A stretch of DNA of 64,000 nt from JALTDM01 sp964421355. GTDB lineage: Bacteria; Bacteroidota; Bacteroidia; Bacteroidales; JALTDM01. Where the stretch lies: assembly GCA_964421355.1 (NCBI GenBank), contig CAYQWX010000003.1, positions 9,877 through 73,876 of the forward strand, written 5' to 3'. How positions within the stretch are numbered: position 1 is the first letter of the stretch; every line of letters begins with the position of its first letter. The notes under the pieces are model-generated. The model had not been told where the DNA came from, ran no database searches, and worked only from the letters and a program-made list of their open reading frames with translations. Of this stretch, positions 19,031 through 28,842 are shown piece by piece. The translations under genes were made by a program, and so were the position numbers.

Positions 19031-22000
19031 ATGAAAAAGAATTTAAACAAAGTGAAACGGATAATATTTTTAGTAGCATTTTTAACAGGAATAACATATA
19101 TTACTAATGCACAAACATATTCAGTTACAGACGGAGGAACGGTAAATACTTGTAATGGCACCCTTAACTTAGGAAATTATACACCTGGGCAAACTTATGT
19201 ATTTACATTATGCTCTGATGATGTATCCAGTGGAAACACAAACATGTCTGTCACATTTGATTCATATAACATCAATAATGGCACTCTATGTGTTTATGAT
19301 GGTACTTCTACAAATGCTCCCCAAATTGGCTGTAATGCATGGCAATCTCCATGGGCGGTAACAGCAAGTGGAGCTAATGCTTCCGGTTGTTTAACATTTG
19401 AATATACAGGAAATAGCACTGGAGATAATTTTTCAGGCACTATCCATTGTCATTTTCAGTGTCAGCATTCGGAATTGGTTCTAGACTCTACAAATCCGGC
19501 TTTTGTATATGAAGATAGTGCTTATTATGTAAACATATGTGAAGGACAACAAATATCTTTTAACATCCATGGAGAATATTCAAATGCAACTTATTCTCAA
19601 TCAGACGCTACTTCTACTTTTACTTGGTATTGGTCCAATGATGACTCCATAATAGGTCAAGGACTTACTTCACAAACTCACACATTCACAGGACATCATG
19701 GTTATAATGTAAGAGTATATATGGAAGATGCTATGGGATGCGAATCCTCAACAATGGTAAATGTAAGAGTAAGGGTAAGTTTGAAGCCTTCGTTTAATGA
19801 AACTTCATTAGATCCAACTATTATTTGTCCATGTGACCCTGTAACACTTGGAAGTGATGCAAATAATGATGGTGTTGCAAATGTAGAAGAACCATCGTGG
19901 ACAAGTATGCCTCCTTTGGTAGTTTCTGGAACAACTTATCTGCCGGACGGTAGTGGAGTTTGCTATGAAACTTCTATACAAGTAAATAGCTTTGAACCTG
20001 GACAAACATTAGATGATATAAACCAACTTAATGGTATTTGCATGAATATAGAACACTCTTTTATTGGAGACTTAACAATGTATATAATTTGCCCAAACGG
20101 AACACAAGTGCAAATGGAGGCACAAACAGGAGGTGGAGTATTCTTAGGAGATGCCAATGACAATAGCACAAGTCCGGGAACAGGTTACACATATTGTATA
20201 TCTCCTAACCCCACCTATAATGGAACTTTAGGAGATGCTGCCAATGCAGGACATACAGTAGGTGTTTCTCAGGGAAGTGCAGTAGATCCAAATGACACCT
20301 ATGCTTCTTACGAATCTTTAAGTGCATTGGTAGGGTGTCCCCTTAACGGACAATGGACTATACGGATTTGTGATAATTGGGAAATTGATGATGGTTATAT
20401 TTTTGCATGGTGGTTAGATTTTGATCCATCACTATATCCTGATGTATGGCAATACACCAATAATATAGTATCTCAAACATGGACAGCACCAAATACAGGA
20501 GGACAAATATTAGATGATAATGGTCAAGGATATGGTGCAGGTACCTATTTTTGTGAAAACCCACCTAACAGTCAGACACAACAACCTTTTACATTGACGG
20601 TGGTAGATGATTATGGGTGTACATACGATACCACAATTAATGTAATAGTAAGATCAGTAACCGATACACAATGTGAATGTTATACTCCACCATTTACTAT
20701 AGATGTAGTTCCTCCTCCTTGTGCAGATTCTGCTGCAAAATTTACATATAATGGAGGTAGTAACCCTGTAGATGCTAGTATTTCTACTTTTACTTGGGAT
20801 TTTGGTCCTGGTAATGTAGTAGGTGGAGATGTAAACGGTCCCGGTCCAATATGGGTAAAATTTCCTCCAGGATCAACTAATACCGTAAGTCTTCAAGTAC
20901 AAGAAAGTTATTGCGAACCTTATGATACATCAACAACAGTAACAACTCCGCCAACATTACTAACTTCTACATCATCACAAGATGTTTTATGTTACGGAGA
21001 TGTAAACGGTGTTGCAATGGTAAATGCTAACGGAGGAACTCCTCCTTATACATACTCTTGGAACAACGGAGCTACTATGGACTCTTTAACAGGATTAGGT
21101 GCAGGATTATATAGCGTTACAGTAACTGACTCAAATGGCTGTTATTCCACAAATGCAGTAATAATACACCAACCTGATTCTCTAAAATTAGATGTTCAAG
21201 ATAATTTTGAAGTATGTAATGGACAACCCTTAACCGTAACAACGTCTACCACAGGCGGAACACCTCCCTATACATATTCTTGGAATGGAAACGATGGAGG
21301 ACCTACTTTAAATAATTTTCCGGATACAAGCATAGATTACAATATAGTAGTTACCGACAATAATGGATGCCTCGCACATGCATCTACTCATGTTCAAGTA
21401 TCACCACCATTAAGAATGGAATTATTTACAAACAAAGACAGTATATGTCCTGGAGATGAAGTAGTTATATCAGCGGCATTTTTTGGTGGTGGTGGTGGAC
21501 CTTATTATATTTATCTAGACAATGGACAAGTAATTACTTTGCCAATCAAAATGCGTTTTAATGAAAGTACTCAAGTTATTATTCATGCCAAAGATGTGTG
21601 TGGCTCTGAAGCAACAGACACAGTAAATATAGGAGTATATCAAATGCCTTATGTAACTTTTATAGCAGACACATTAGAAGGGTGCCAACCATTTACTGTT
21701 AATTTTAACATTACAGCAGGAGCAGAACAGACTCATAATTATATATGGAATTTTGGAGATCGAGATGATATAAACCTTTCTTTAAGTGGAAATCCTGAAC
21801 ATACTTATTTCGATGCAGGACTATATGATGTTACATTAATGTACACAACTAACAAAGGCTGTAAAGACACAGTTAGTATCCCCAATATGATATTAGTTCA
21901 CAAAAAACCTGTTGCTCGTTTCATAGAAAAACCTGAACATGCAACCATAATAGACCCTGTAATAAACTTTGTAAATCAATCAACAGAAGATGCTATCTTA

Positions 22001-22456
22001 TTTATGTGGGACTTTGGAGATGGAGATAGTTCTTTACAAATTAATCCACAACATATTTACCCCAAAGAACCTGCATCATACGACGTAACTTTATATGTAG
22101 AAACGGTGTATGGCTGTAAAGATACAACTTCACATGTAATAGATATAAACGATGTCTATGTACTATATGCCCCAACAGCTTTTACTCCTGATAATGATGG
22201 GATAAATGAAATATTTTATATTACAGGACACGGAATCACATCAAAAGGATTTAAATTAACCATATATGATAGATGGGGTGAAAAAATCTGGGAAACAGAT
22301 AAATATGATCCTGAAAATCCGGCTCGCTATGGGTGGGACGGAATAGCAAAAAACCACAAAAAAGCTGAACCGGGAACATATGTATGGTATTGTGAATTTT
22401 ATGACATATTCGGAAATTTTCAATCTGAAACAGGCACAGTACTTTTAATTAGATAA
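19031..22456 (+). CDS. T9SS type B cargo 1: CUB, P-domain, SprB repeats, PKD and CHU_C domain
   Basis: 1141 residues from the ATG at 19031. The frame is open further upstream, but that stretch lies over the citrate synthase terminator, and only this start yields a signal peptide (ending ITNAQ, ~28). Domains in order: CUB-like (~27-140); Ig/PKD-like; a proprotein-convertase P-domain-like segment (~330-467, GQWTIRICDNWEIDDGY); SprB-type repeats (~650-717 and ~727-790); two PKD domains (~877-1035); and the gliding-associated C-terminal CHU_C domain (~1044-1141, starting APTAFTPDNDGINE). The last is the type B T9SS signal. Large modular proteins like this act as surface adhesins or matrix components. 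The stop abuts the next ATG, so the pair is co-transcribed. Confidence 0.88.
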   Translation: MKKNLNKVKRIIFLVAFLTGITYITNAQTYSVTDGGTVNTCNGTLNLGNYTPGQTYVFTLCSDDVSSGNTNMSVTFDSYNINNGTLCVYDGTSTNAPQIGCNAWQSPWAVTASGANASGCLTFEYTGNSTGDNFSGTIHCHFQCQHSELVLDSTNPAFVYEDSAYYVNICEGQQISFNIHGEYSNATYSQSDATSTFTWYWSNDDSIIGQGLTSQTHTFTGHHGYNVRVYMEDAMGCESSTMVNVRVRVSLKPSFNETSLDPTIICPCDPVTLGSDANNDGVANVEEPSWTSMPPLVVSGTTYLPDGSGVCYETSIQVNSFEPGQTLDDINQLNGICMNIEHSFIGDLTMYIICPNGTQVQMEAQTGGGVFLGDANDNSTSPGTGYTYCISPNPTYNGTLGDAANAGHTVGVSQGSAVDPNDTYASYESLSALVGCPLNGQWTIRICDNWEIDDGYIFAWWLDFDPSLYPDVWQYTNNIVSQTWTAPNTGGQILDDNGQGYGAGTYFCENPPNSQTQQPFTLTVVDDYGCTYDTTINVIVRSVTDTQCECYTPPFTIDVVPPPCADSAAKFTYNGGSNPVDASISTFTWDFGPGNVVGGDVNGPGPIWVKFPPGSTNTVSLQVQESYCEPYDTSTTVTTPPTLLTSTSSQDVLCYGDVNGVAMVNANGGTPPYTYSWNNGATMDSLTGLGAGLYSVTVTDSNGCYSTNAVIIHQPDSLKLDVQDNFEVCNGQPLTVTTSTTGGTPPYTYSWNGNDGGPTLNNFPDTSIDYNIVVTDNNGCLAHASTHVQVSPPLRMELFTNKDSICPGDEVVISAAFFGGGGGPYYIYLDNGQVITLPIKMRFNESTQVIIHAKDVCGSEATDTVNIGVYQMPYVTFIADTLEGCQPFTVNFNITAGAEQTHNYIWNFGDRDDINLSLSGNPEHTYFDAGLYDVTLMYTTNKGCKDTVSIPNMILVHKKPVARFIEKPEHATIIDPVINFVNQSTEDAILFMWDFGDGDSSLQINPQHIYPKEPASYDVTLYVETVYGCKDTTSHVIDINDVYVLYAPTAFTPDNDGINEIFYITGHGITSKGFKLTIYDRWGEKIWETDKYDPENPARYGWDGIAKNHKKAEPGTYVWYCEFYDIFGNFQSETGTVLLIR

Positions 22457-25400
22457 ATGAATAAAAAAAAATTATATTATTTTTTAACAATATTTATATT
22501 TTTACCCGTATTATCATACTCTCAATTTGATTTACAGGCAGGAGTGAGTGATACTGATATTTGCCTTGGTGAATGTGTAAATTTATGGTCTAGTTATAAT
22601 AACACTAATCAATTAATGGGTAATGATTTTAATAATGGTACCGTAGGTACAGGCTGGCAATCTAATGCCTCCCCAATGTTCAACAATCCATGTGGTCCCG
22701 GACCGGATGGCACAATATATGCATGGATAGGACCTGCAACCGACTTTCCAAGAGAACTCGTTACACAACCTTATACTGTAACAACAGCATGTACTATCTG
22801 CTTCGACATGAAATATGCAGTGCAAGCAAATAGTAGTCCTTGTGAAGGTCCTGACGAACCTACTGAAGGTGTACATTTACAATATTCCACAGATGGAGGT
22901 AACACATGGATAGACATAAATTATTGGGATCCTAACGGAGGTTATGATTCTTATCTAACCACATGGCATAACTACTGTGAAAATGTACCAATAAATGGCT
23001 CAAATGTTCAATTTAGATGGTTTCAAAATGTAACTTCAGGAAATGATTATGATCACTGGGGAATAGATAATGTATATATTACTTGTCCCAATGACCCTCC
23101 AAATATTGTATGGAATGATGGGAACCAAGATTTCTGGTATGATACTGTTCCTCCCACACAATGCCCAACACAATCTACCGATTATACCGTAACTGTATAT
23201 AATGATTCACAATCAGAAAGTCAAACAGTACATGTTACCGTATATATGCCACCCACAGCCGACGCAGGACAAAATGATGAAGTTTGCGGATATCAATACA
23301 CTTTAAGTGCAAATACTCCAAATGTTGGTGTAGGAACATGGTCTTCTACAGAAACTGGTGTTTCTTTCTCTGACATCAATAATCCTAATGCTACTGTAAC
23401 AGTTACCTCACCTGGATACCATACTTTTTTATGGACAGTAAACAATGGAGTATGCAGTGCTTCAGATTCAGTAACTATACTGTTTGATGAACCTCCTGTG
23501 GCAAACGCAGGAATAAATGATAATATTTGCGGCTCACACTATACATTAAATGCAACTCCAAGTGTAGGAATAGGAACTTGGACATCCAATCCTCCATACA
23601 ATATTCACATATACGATCAACACAATCCAAATTCGGAATTAGATGTATTTACTTATGGCGATTTTACTTTCACTTGGACAGAAGTAAACGGATTATGTTC
23701 AGATGCGGATTCTATAACAGTTCACTTTAAACTAATACCTACTTCGGATTTTTCCGTAGATTCGTTATGGTGTTATCAAGATGTTATAAACATTACTTAT
23801 AATGGCAATGCAGACGATACCGCAAACTTTCATTGGTATTTTGACAATGCAACTATTATTAATGGTGCGAATGAAGGACCTTATTCCATATATTGGCCCA
23901 ATCAAGGTAATTATAATATAAGTCTATGGGTAGAGCAAGAAGGTTGTTATTCCGATACTACAACTTATTCATTTTTTAACCCTCCGGAATTACAAGCATC
24001 ATTAAGTCACACAAATGTTACATGCTATGGATATAACAATGCTACAATTACACCAACTGTAACAGGAGGTGTACCTCCATATCATTTTAATTGGAATACG
24101 GGAAATACAGATACGGCTCTTATAGACATAGGAGCTGGAAATTATAATGTTACCATTAATGATAGCCATGGATGCGAAGTAGAACTAGCAACAATTATTA
24201 CAGAACCAGAATCTTTATCTATAGCAATGCCTGCATCCCTTGATGTCTGTAATGGACAACCTGTTACAATAAATCCAACCGTAACAGGAGGAACACAACC
24301 ATATAATTATCAATGGAATAACGGACAAACTAATATTAATCTAAATTTTATTCCTACTAATGACACTATAGTTTCAATGTTAGTAACAGACAATAATGGA
24401 TGCCAAGATAGTGCATCTACATACATAGATGTAAGCGAGCCACTACATATGAATCTTGTTACAAGTAGAGATAGTGTTTGCAAAGGAGACAATATAACAG
24501 TAAATGCCGCATTCTGGGGTGGCTCGGGAGGTCCATATTATATTTATGATAATGAACAAAATGTATTAACACTCCCTTTAATAGTAACGATTCAAAATGA
24601 TACTACTTTTGTCATTCATTCTAGAGATGTTTGTGGATCTATAGCATCAGATACAGCAAATGTATATATATATCCTATGCCAAATGTTCAATTTATATCT
24701 GACACAACAAGCGGCTGTCAACCATTACCTGTAAATTTCACAGTAGTACAAGGAGCTGAACATTTAACCTCTTACATTTGGAACTTTGGAGATAATGACA
24801 ATCAAAATCTATCTGTAGGAATAAATCCTTATCATTTATATAATGATTATGGAACATTTACCGTGACTTTAATGTACAAAACCGATAAAGGTTGCAAGGA
24901 TACTGCAAGAATAGAAAATATGATAAATGTTTATAAAAAACCTCATGCAGAATTTATAACAAAACCCTCTGCCGCAACTATTATAAATCCAACAATGGAT
25001 TTTATAAATACTTCTTTAGATAACATTATAAATATATGGAGTTTTGGTGACGGTGATAGTAGTATTCAAGTAAACCCGAGGCATATATATGCCCAAATAC
25101 CTAAAACTTATTTAACCCGGTTAATTGTAGAATCGAATAAAGGGTGTAAAGATACTGCTACTAAATATGTAGAAATACAAGATGTAAATGTATTCTATGC
25201 TCCTACTGCATTTACTCCTGATAACGATGGAATAAATGAAATATTTTATGTAGTTATAAGAAATATCGACAATAAACAACCTTTCTATTTAAGCATGTTT
25301 GACAGATGGGGTGAACTTATTTGGCAAACTGATAAATACGATCCGGAAAATCCAGCCCATTACGGGTGGAATGGAATTATAAAAGGAGATAAACCCGCTC

Positions 25401-25489
25401 CTCCTGATACTTATGTGTGGCATTGTATGTATTATGACAAAGATGGCAATCAATATCAAAAGAGTGGAAATATAGTTTTAATAAGATAA
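22457..25489 (+). CDS. T9SS type B cargo 2: reelin-like domain, Ig-like repeats, SprB, PKD and CHU_C domain
   Basis: 1010 residues, with its ATG directly after the previous stop (TAAATG). The signal peptide ends LSYSQ (~23). A jelly-roll segment rich in Trp and Cys (~55-213, ending WGIDNVYITC) resembles reelin/MAM-type modules. Two Ig-like repeats with NAGxND and GxGTW patterns follow (~269-345 and ~349-425), then a PKD-like unit, SprB-type repeats (~520-660), two PKD domains (~742-900) and the CHU_C sorting domain (~914-1010). The last ~370 residues are collinear with its two neighbours, so the three are paralogues with exchanged N-terminal heads. Likely an outer-surface or released structural protein. 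Ligand unknown. Confidence 0.87.
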   Translation: MNKKKLYYFLTIFIFLPVLSYSQFDLQAGVSDTDICLGECVNLWSSYNNTNQLMGNDFNNGTVGTGWQSNASPMFNNPCGPGPDGTIYAWIGPATDFPRELVTQPYTVTTACTICFDMKYAVQANSSPCEGPDEPTEGVHLQYSTDGGNTWIDINYWDPNGGYDSYLTTWHNYCENVPINGSNVQFRWFQNVTSGNDYDHWGIDNVYITCPNDPPNIVWNDGNQDFWYDTVPPTQCPTQSTDYTVTVYNDSQSESQTVHVTVYMPPTADAGQNDEVCGYQYTLSANTPNVGVGTWSSTETGVSFSDINNPNATVTVTSPGYHTFLWTVNNGVCSASDSVTILFDEPPVANAGINDNICGSHYTLNATPSVGIGTWTSNPPYNIHIYDQHNPNSELDVFTYGDFTFTWTEVNGLCSDADSITVHFKLIPTSDFSVDSLWCYQDVINITYNGNADDTANFHWYFDNATIINGANEGPYSIYWPNQGNYNISLWVEQEGCYSDTTTYSFFNPPELQASLSHTNVTCYGYNNATITPTVTGGVPPYHFNWNTGNTDTALIDIGAGNYNVTINDSHGCEVELATIITEPESLSIAMPASLDVCNGQPVTINPTVTGGTQPYNYQWNNGQTNINLNFIPTNDTIVSMLVTDNNGCQDSASTYIDVSEPLHMNLVTSRDSVCKGDNITVNAAFWGGSGGPYYIYDNEQNVLTLPLIVTIQNDTTFVIHSRDVCGSIASDTANVYIYPMPNVQFISDTTSGCQPLPVNFTVVQGAEHLTSYIWNFGDNDNQNLSVGINPYHLYNDYGTFTVTLMYKTDKGCKDTARIENMINVYKKPHAEFITKPSAATIINPTMDFINTSLDNIINIWSFGDGDSSIQVNPRHIYAQIPKTYLTRLIVESNKGCKDTATKYVEIQDVNVFYAPTAFTPDNDGINEIFYVVIRNIDNKQPFYLSMFDRWGELIWQTDKYDPENPAHYGWNGIIKGDKPAPPDTYVWHCMYYDKDGNQYQKSGNIVLIR

Positions 25490-25513
25490 AAACATAAAAA
25501 AAGATAAAATAAC

Positions 25514-28500
25514 ATGAAAAAAATACTATATTTTATAATTATAGCCTTTCTTTCTTTATCTGCGGTATCACAGGAAATATGTAATAATGGTATAGATGAT
25601 GACGGAGACGGATTAATTGATTTAAATGATAATGATTGCAATTGCAGCGGATTTGGCTCATCTTCTACAATCCCATCCTTAATCCCAAATCCAAGCTTTG
25701 AACAAATGAACTGCTGTCCTAGTAGTTATAGTCAAATGAGTTGTGCCAGCACATGGGTTCAAGCTTCTGATGCTACAAGTGACTATATGAATACTTGTGG
25801 ATTCGTAATGGGAGCAGCTTCTGATGCTGGATTAGTTCCTCCACCTGACGGAAATGGATTCGTTGGTGCTATTTATTCAGATGGGTGGCAAGAATATGTG
25901 GGAGCTTGCTTATCTACCCCTATGCAAGCAGGAACTTCATACACAATAAAATTCAACATAGCTAGTGCCCCCATTACCGGTTGGGGACAAACATGCAACG
26001 GAGGTCAAATAACTTATGGACCTATAGATATTACTATTTATGGTACTCCCACTTGTAGCGACTTGCCTTTTAGTGGCACTGATTGTCCATCAAATCATGG
26101 ACAATGGCAAGTATTAGGTTATACAAATTATACTCCCCAAGCCGCATGGTCTGAAATAGAAATAACTTTCACACCAAGTTTTGATGTAGCAGCAATTATT
26201 ATAGGTTCTCCTTGCTCATTACCTTCCAGTTATAGTAGTGGAAGTTGCTACCCATACTTCTATTATGACAATCTTATTTTGAATCAAACAGATATATTTG
26301 GGTCAATAGATATTACAAGTTCAGGACATTTATGTACCAATAATTTAGTATTATACTCACACGCTAACCTTCCGGGAACTTGGCAATGGTACCTTAATGG
26401 AGTTGCATTAGTAGGTCAAACAGATAGTATATTGAATGTATCTGCATTAGGATTAGGTAATGGCACCTATCAAGCTCGTTTATCAAACCAATATGGCTGT
26501 GATACTGCTGCTTATGTTGTAAATGTTTCTTATCCATCTTTGACTTTAGACAATGTTACTAACGTACTATGCTATGGAGGAAACAATGGAGCTATTGACA
26601 TAACAGAAAGTGGTGGTGTTTCTCCCTTTACATATACATGGACAGGACCTAATGGCTTTTCTTCTACACAGGAAGATTTAACAAATATATATGCGGGAGA
26701 TTACCACTTAACACTTACAGATGTAAATGGATGTACTGCAAACTTGGATGCAACGGTTACGCAACCCGATTCTTTGAGTATGAATTATACAAAAGTAGAT
26801 GAATTATGCCCTGGTTATTCTGATGGAAGCATAGATATAACTACATCAGGCGGCACACAACCTTATACATATTCTTGGACAGGTCCCAATGGTTTTACAT
26901 CTACAAATGAAGATATAACTGGATTAAGTGCAGGACAGTATTCATTAACAATAACTGACGCTAATGGTTGTACATTAAATAGAAACATTCAAATAGTAAC
27001 ATTACATCCTACCCCCACTTCTGATTTTACTATTGATAGCACATGGTGTTATCATGATACAGTAGCAGCTATATATACCGGTAATGCCAGTGATTCTGCC
27101 AATTTCCACTGGGACTTCGACGGTGCAAATATCTTATCGGGAAGTGGCTCAGGTCCAATCAATTTGTATTGGCCCCTTGCAGGTTATTATGATGTATCAT
27201 TATGGGTAGAAGAATATGGCTGTTATTCTGATACTACAACAGCTCAAATAATGGTTCCTCAATTACTTGATATAACTATGGGAGGAACTGATTTAAGTTG
27301 TTACCATGACGGTAGTGGGAGTGTTTATTGCAATGTAAATGGAGGAATACCTCCTTATCAATATGACTGGAACAATGGAACTACAGGAACAGACACATTA
27401 AATTATGTTCAAGCCGGAGTATATCAAGTAACAGTAACAGATAGCAGAGGATGTAAATGGGAAAACACTTATGTTGTAAACGAGCCTCCATTATTACAAG
27501 TATTCTTACCCGACACTGTAGATGTATGTAATGGTCAAAGTGTTACTATTACATCAAATGTTATAGGAGGAACAGAGCCTTACACATATACATGGAACGG
27601 AACAAGTGGAGAAAATATATTACAAATAACTCCTCTGTCTAGCTATGATTTATGGCTTGTTGTAAGAGATAGTCATGGATGTACCGACAGTGCAAAAGTA
27701 TATCTAAATGTGAGTGAACCACTACACATGGAACTATCTGTAAGTAGAGATAGTGTATGCCGAGGAGATAAAGTAATATTGAGTGCTAATTACTGGGGAG
27801 GAGCAGGACAACCATATTTTATATATGATGATAATGGAGATGTTGTTACTTTACCTCTTATTTTGCCTATTTGGAATGATACTACTTTTATTATTCACAC
27901 CAAAGATGTGTGTGGGTCTATAGCATCAGATACAGTACCTGTAAGTATATATCCAATGCCATTTGTTAGATTTATTTCCGATACAATAGAAGGCTGCCAA
28001 CCATTACCTGTAAATTTCACTATAGTACAAGGAGCTGAACATTTAACCTCATATATTTGGAACTTTGGCGATAATGATAATGAAAACTTATCATTAGGAG
28101 CAAATCCTTATCATTTATATAACGATTATGGTGTGTTTACAGTTACTTTAATGTATGTTACTGATAGAGGATGTAAAGATACTGTAAGTGTACCGGACAT
28201 GATTATAGTTTATAAAAAACCTAAGGCAGAATTTGTAAATAAGCCTGAAGTAGGAACTATTGTTAATCCTACAATAGACTTCATTAATACATCAGAAGAC
28301 AATATTGCTAACTTTTGGAGTTTTGGAGATGGAGATAGTAGCATACAAGTAAATCCTAGACATGAATATCCAAGAATAGAAAACATATATCAAGCAATGT
28401 TAATAGTAGAAAGCGATAGAGGTTGTAAAGATACTGCAATAAAAGATATTAAAATAAAAGATATAGATGTATTCTATGCTCCAACTGCATTTACTCCTGA

Positions 28501-28768
28501 CAATGATGGAATAAATGATAGATTTTATGTTGTGATAAGAAACATAGATACTAAAGAACCGTTCTTCTTGGGAGTATATGATAGATGGGGTGAACTTATA
28601 TGGCAAACTGATAAATATGACCCGGAAAATCCTTCTAAATATTCATGGGACGGAATGGTTAAAGATGACAAACCTGCTCCTCCTGATGTATATGTATGGA
28701 GATGTATTTACAAAAGTTTGAACAATAAAGGTTTTACAAAAACAGGTAAAGTTACATTAATAAGATAA
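25514..28768 (+). CDS. T9SS type B cargo 3: calcium-type loop, carbohydrate-binding-like head, SprB repeats, PKD and CHU_C domain
   Basis: 1084 residues. The signal peptide ends SAVSQ (~20). The mature protein opens with NNGIDDDGDGLIDLND (~23-38), an acidic loop of the kind that binds calcium. A Cys-rich jelly-roll (~59-257, PNPSFE at its start) resembles DUF642-type carbohydrate-binding modules. Then come an Ig-like unit, four SprB-type repeats (~349-497 and ~593-735) separated by a PKD-like unit (~503-580), two PKD domains (~816-975) and the CHU_C T9SS sorting domain (~988-1084). It lies 24 bases after cargo 2 and is its closest relative over the C-terminal third. A surface adhesin or matrix role is inferred from architecture. 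Confidence 0.87.
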   Translation: MKKILYFIIIAFLSLSAVSQEICNNGIDDDGDGLIDLNDNDCNCSGFGSSSTIPSLIPNPSFEQMNCCPSSYSQMSCASTWVQASDATSDYMNTCGFVMGAASDAGLVPPPDGNGFVGAIYSDGWQEYVGACLSTPMQAGTSYTIKFNIASAPITGWGQTCNGGQITYGPIDITIYGTPTCSDLPFSGTDCPSNHGQWQVLGYTNYTPQAAWSEIEITFTPSFDVAAIIIGSPCSLPSSYSSGSCYPYFYYDNLILNQTDIFGSIDITSSGHLCTNNLVLYSHANLPGTWQWYLNGVALVGQTDSILNVSALGLGNGTYQARLSNQYGCDTAAYVVNVSYPSLTLDNVTNVLCYGGNNGAIDITESGGVSPFTYTWTGPNGFSSTQEDLTNIYAGDYHLTLTDVNGCTANLDATVTQPDSLSMNYTKVDELCPGYSDGSIDITTSGGTQPYTYSWTGPNGFTSTNEDITGLSAGQYSLTITDANGCTLNRNIQIVTLHPTPTSDFTIDSTWCYHDTVAAIYTGNASDSANFHWDFDGANILSGSGSGPINLYWPLAGYYDVSLWVEEYGCYSDTTTAQIMVPQLLDITMGGTDLSCYHDGSGSVYCNVNGGIPPYQYDWNNGTTGTDTLNYVQAGVYQVTVTDSRGCKWENTYVVNEPPLLQVFLPDTVDVCNGQSVTITSNVIGGTEPYTYTWNGTSGENILQITPLSSYDLWLVVRDSHGCTDSAKVYLNVSEPLHMELSVSRDSVCRGDKVILSANYWGGAGQPYFIYDDNGDVVTLPLILPIWNDTTFIIHTKDVCGSIASDTVPVSIYPMPFVRFISDTIEGCQPLPVNFTIVQGAEHLTSYIWNFGDNDNENLSLGANPYHLYNDYGVFTVTLMYVTDRGCKDTVSVPDMIIVYKKPKAEFVNKPEVGTIVNPTIDFINTSEDNIANFWSFGDGDSSIQVNPRHEYPRIENIYQAMLIVESDRGCKDTAIKDIKIKDIDVFYAPTAFTPDNDGINDRFYVVIRNIDTKEPFFLGVYDRWGELIWQTDKYDPENPSKYSWDGMVKDDKPAPPDVYVWRCIYKSLNNKGFTKTGKVTLIR

Positions 28769-28842
28769 ACTTCTATTAAAATAATAGACACACAAATTAT
28801 TACATTAGGAAGCTTTATATCTTATGTAAGAGCATAATATAT

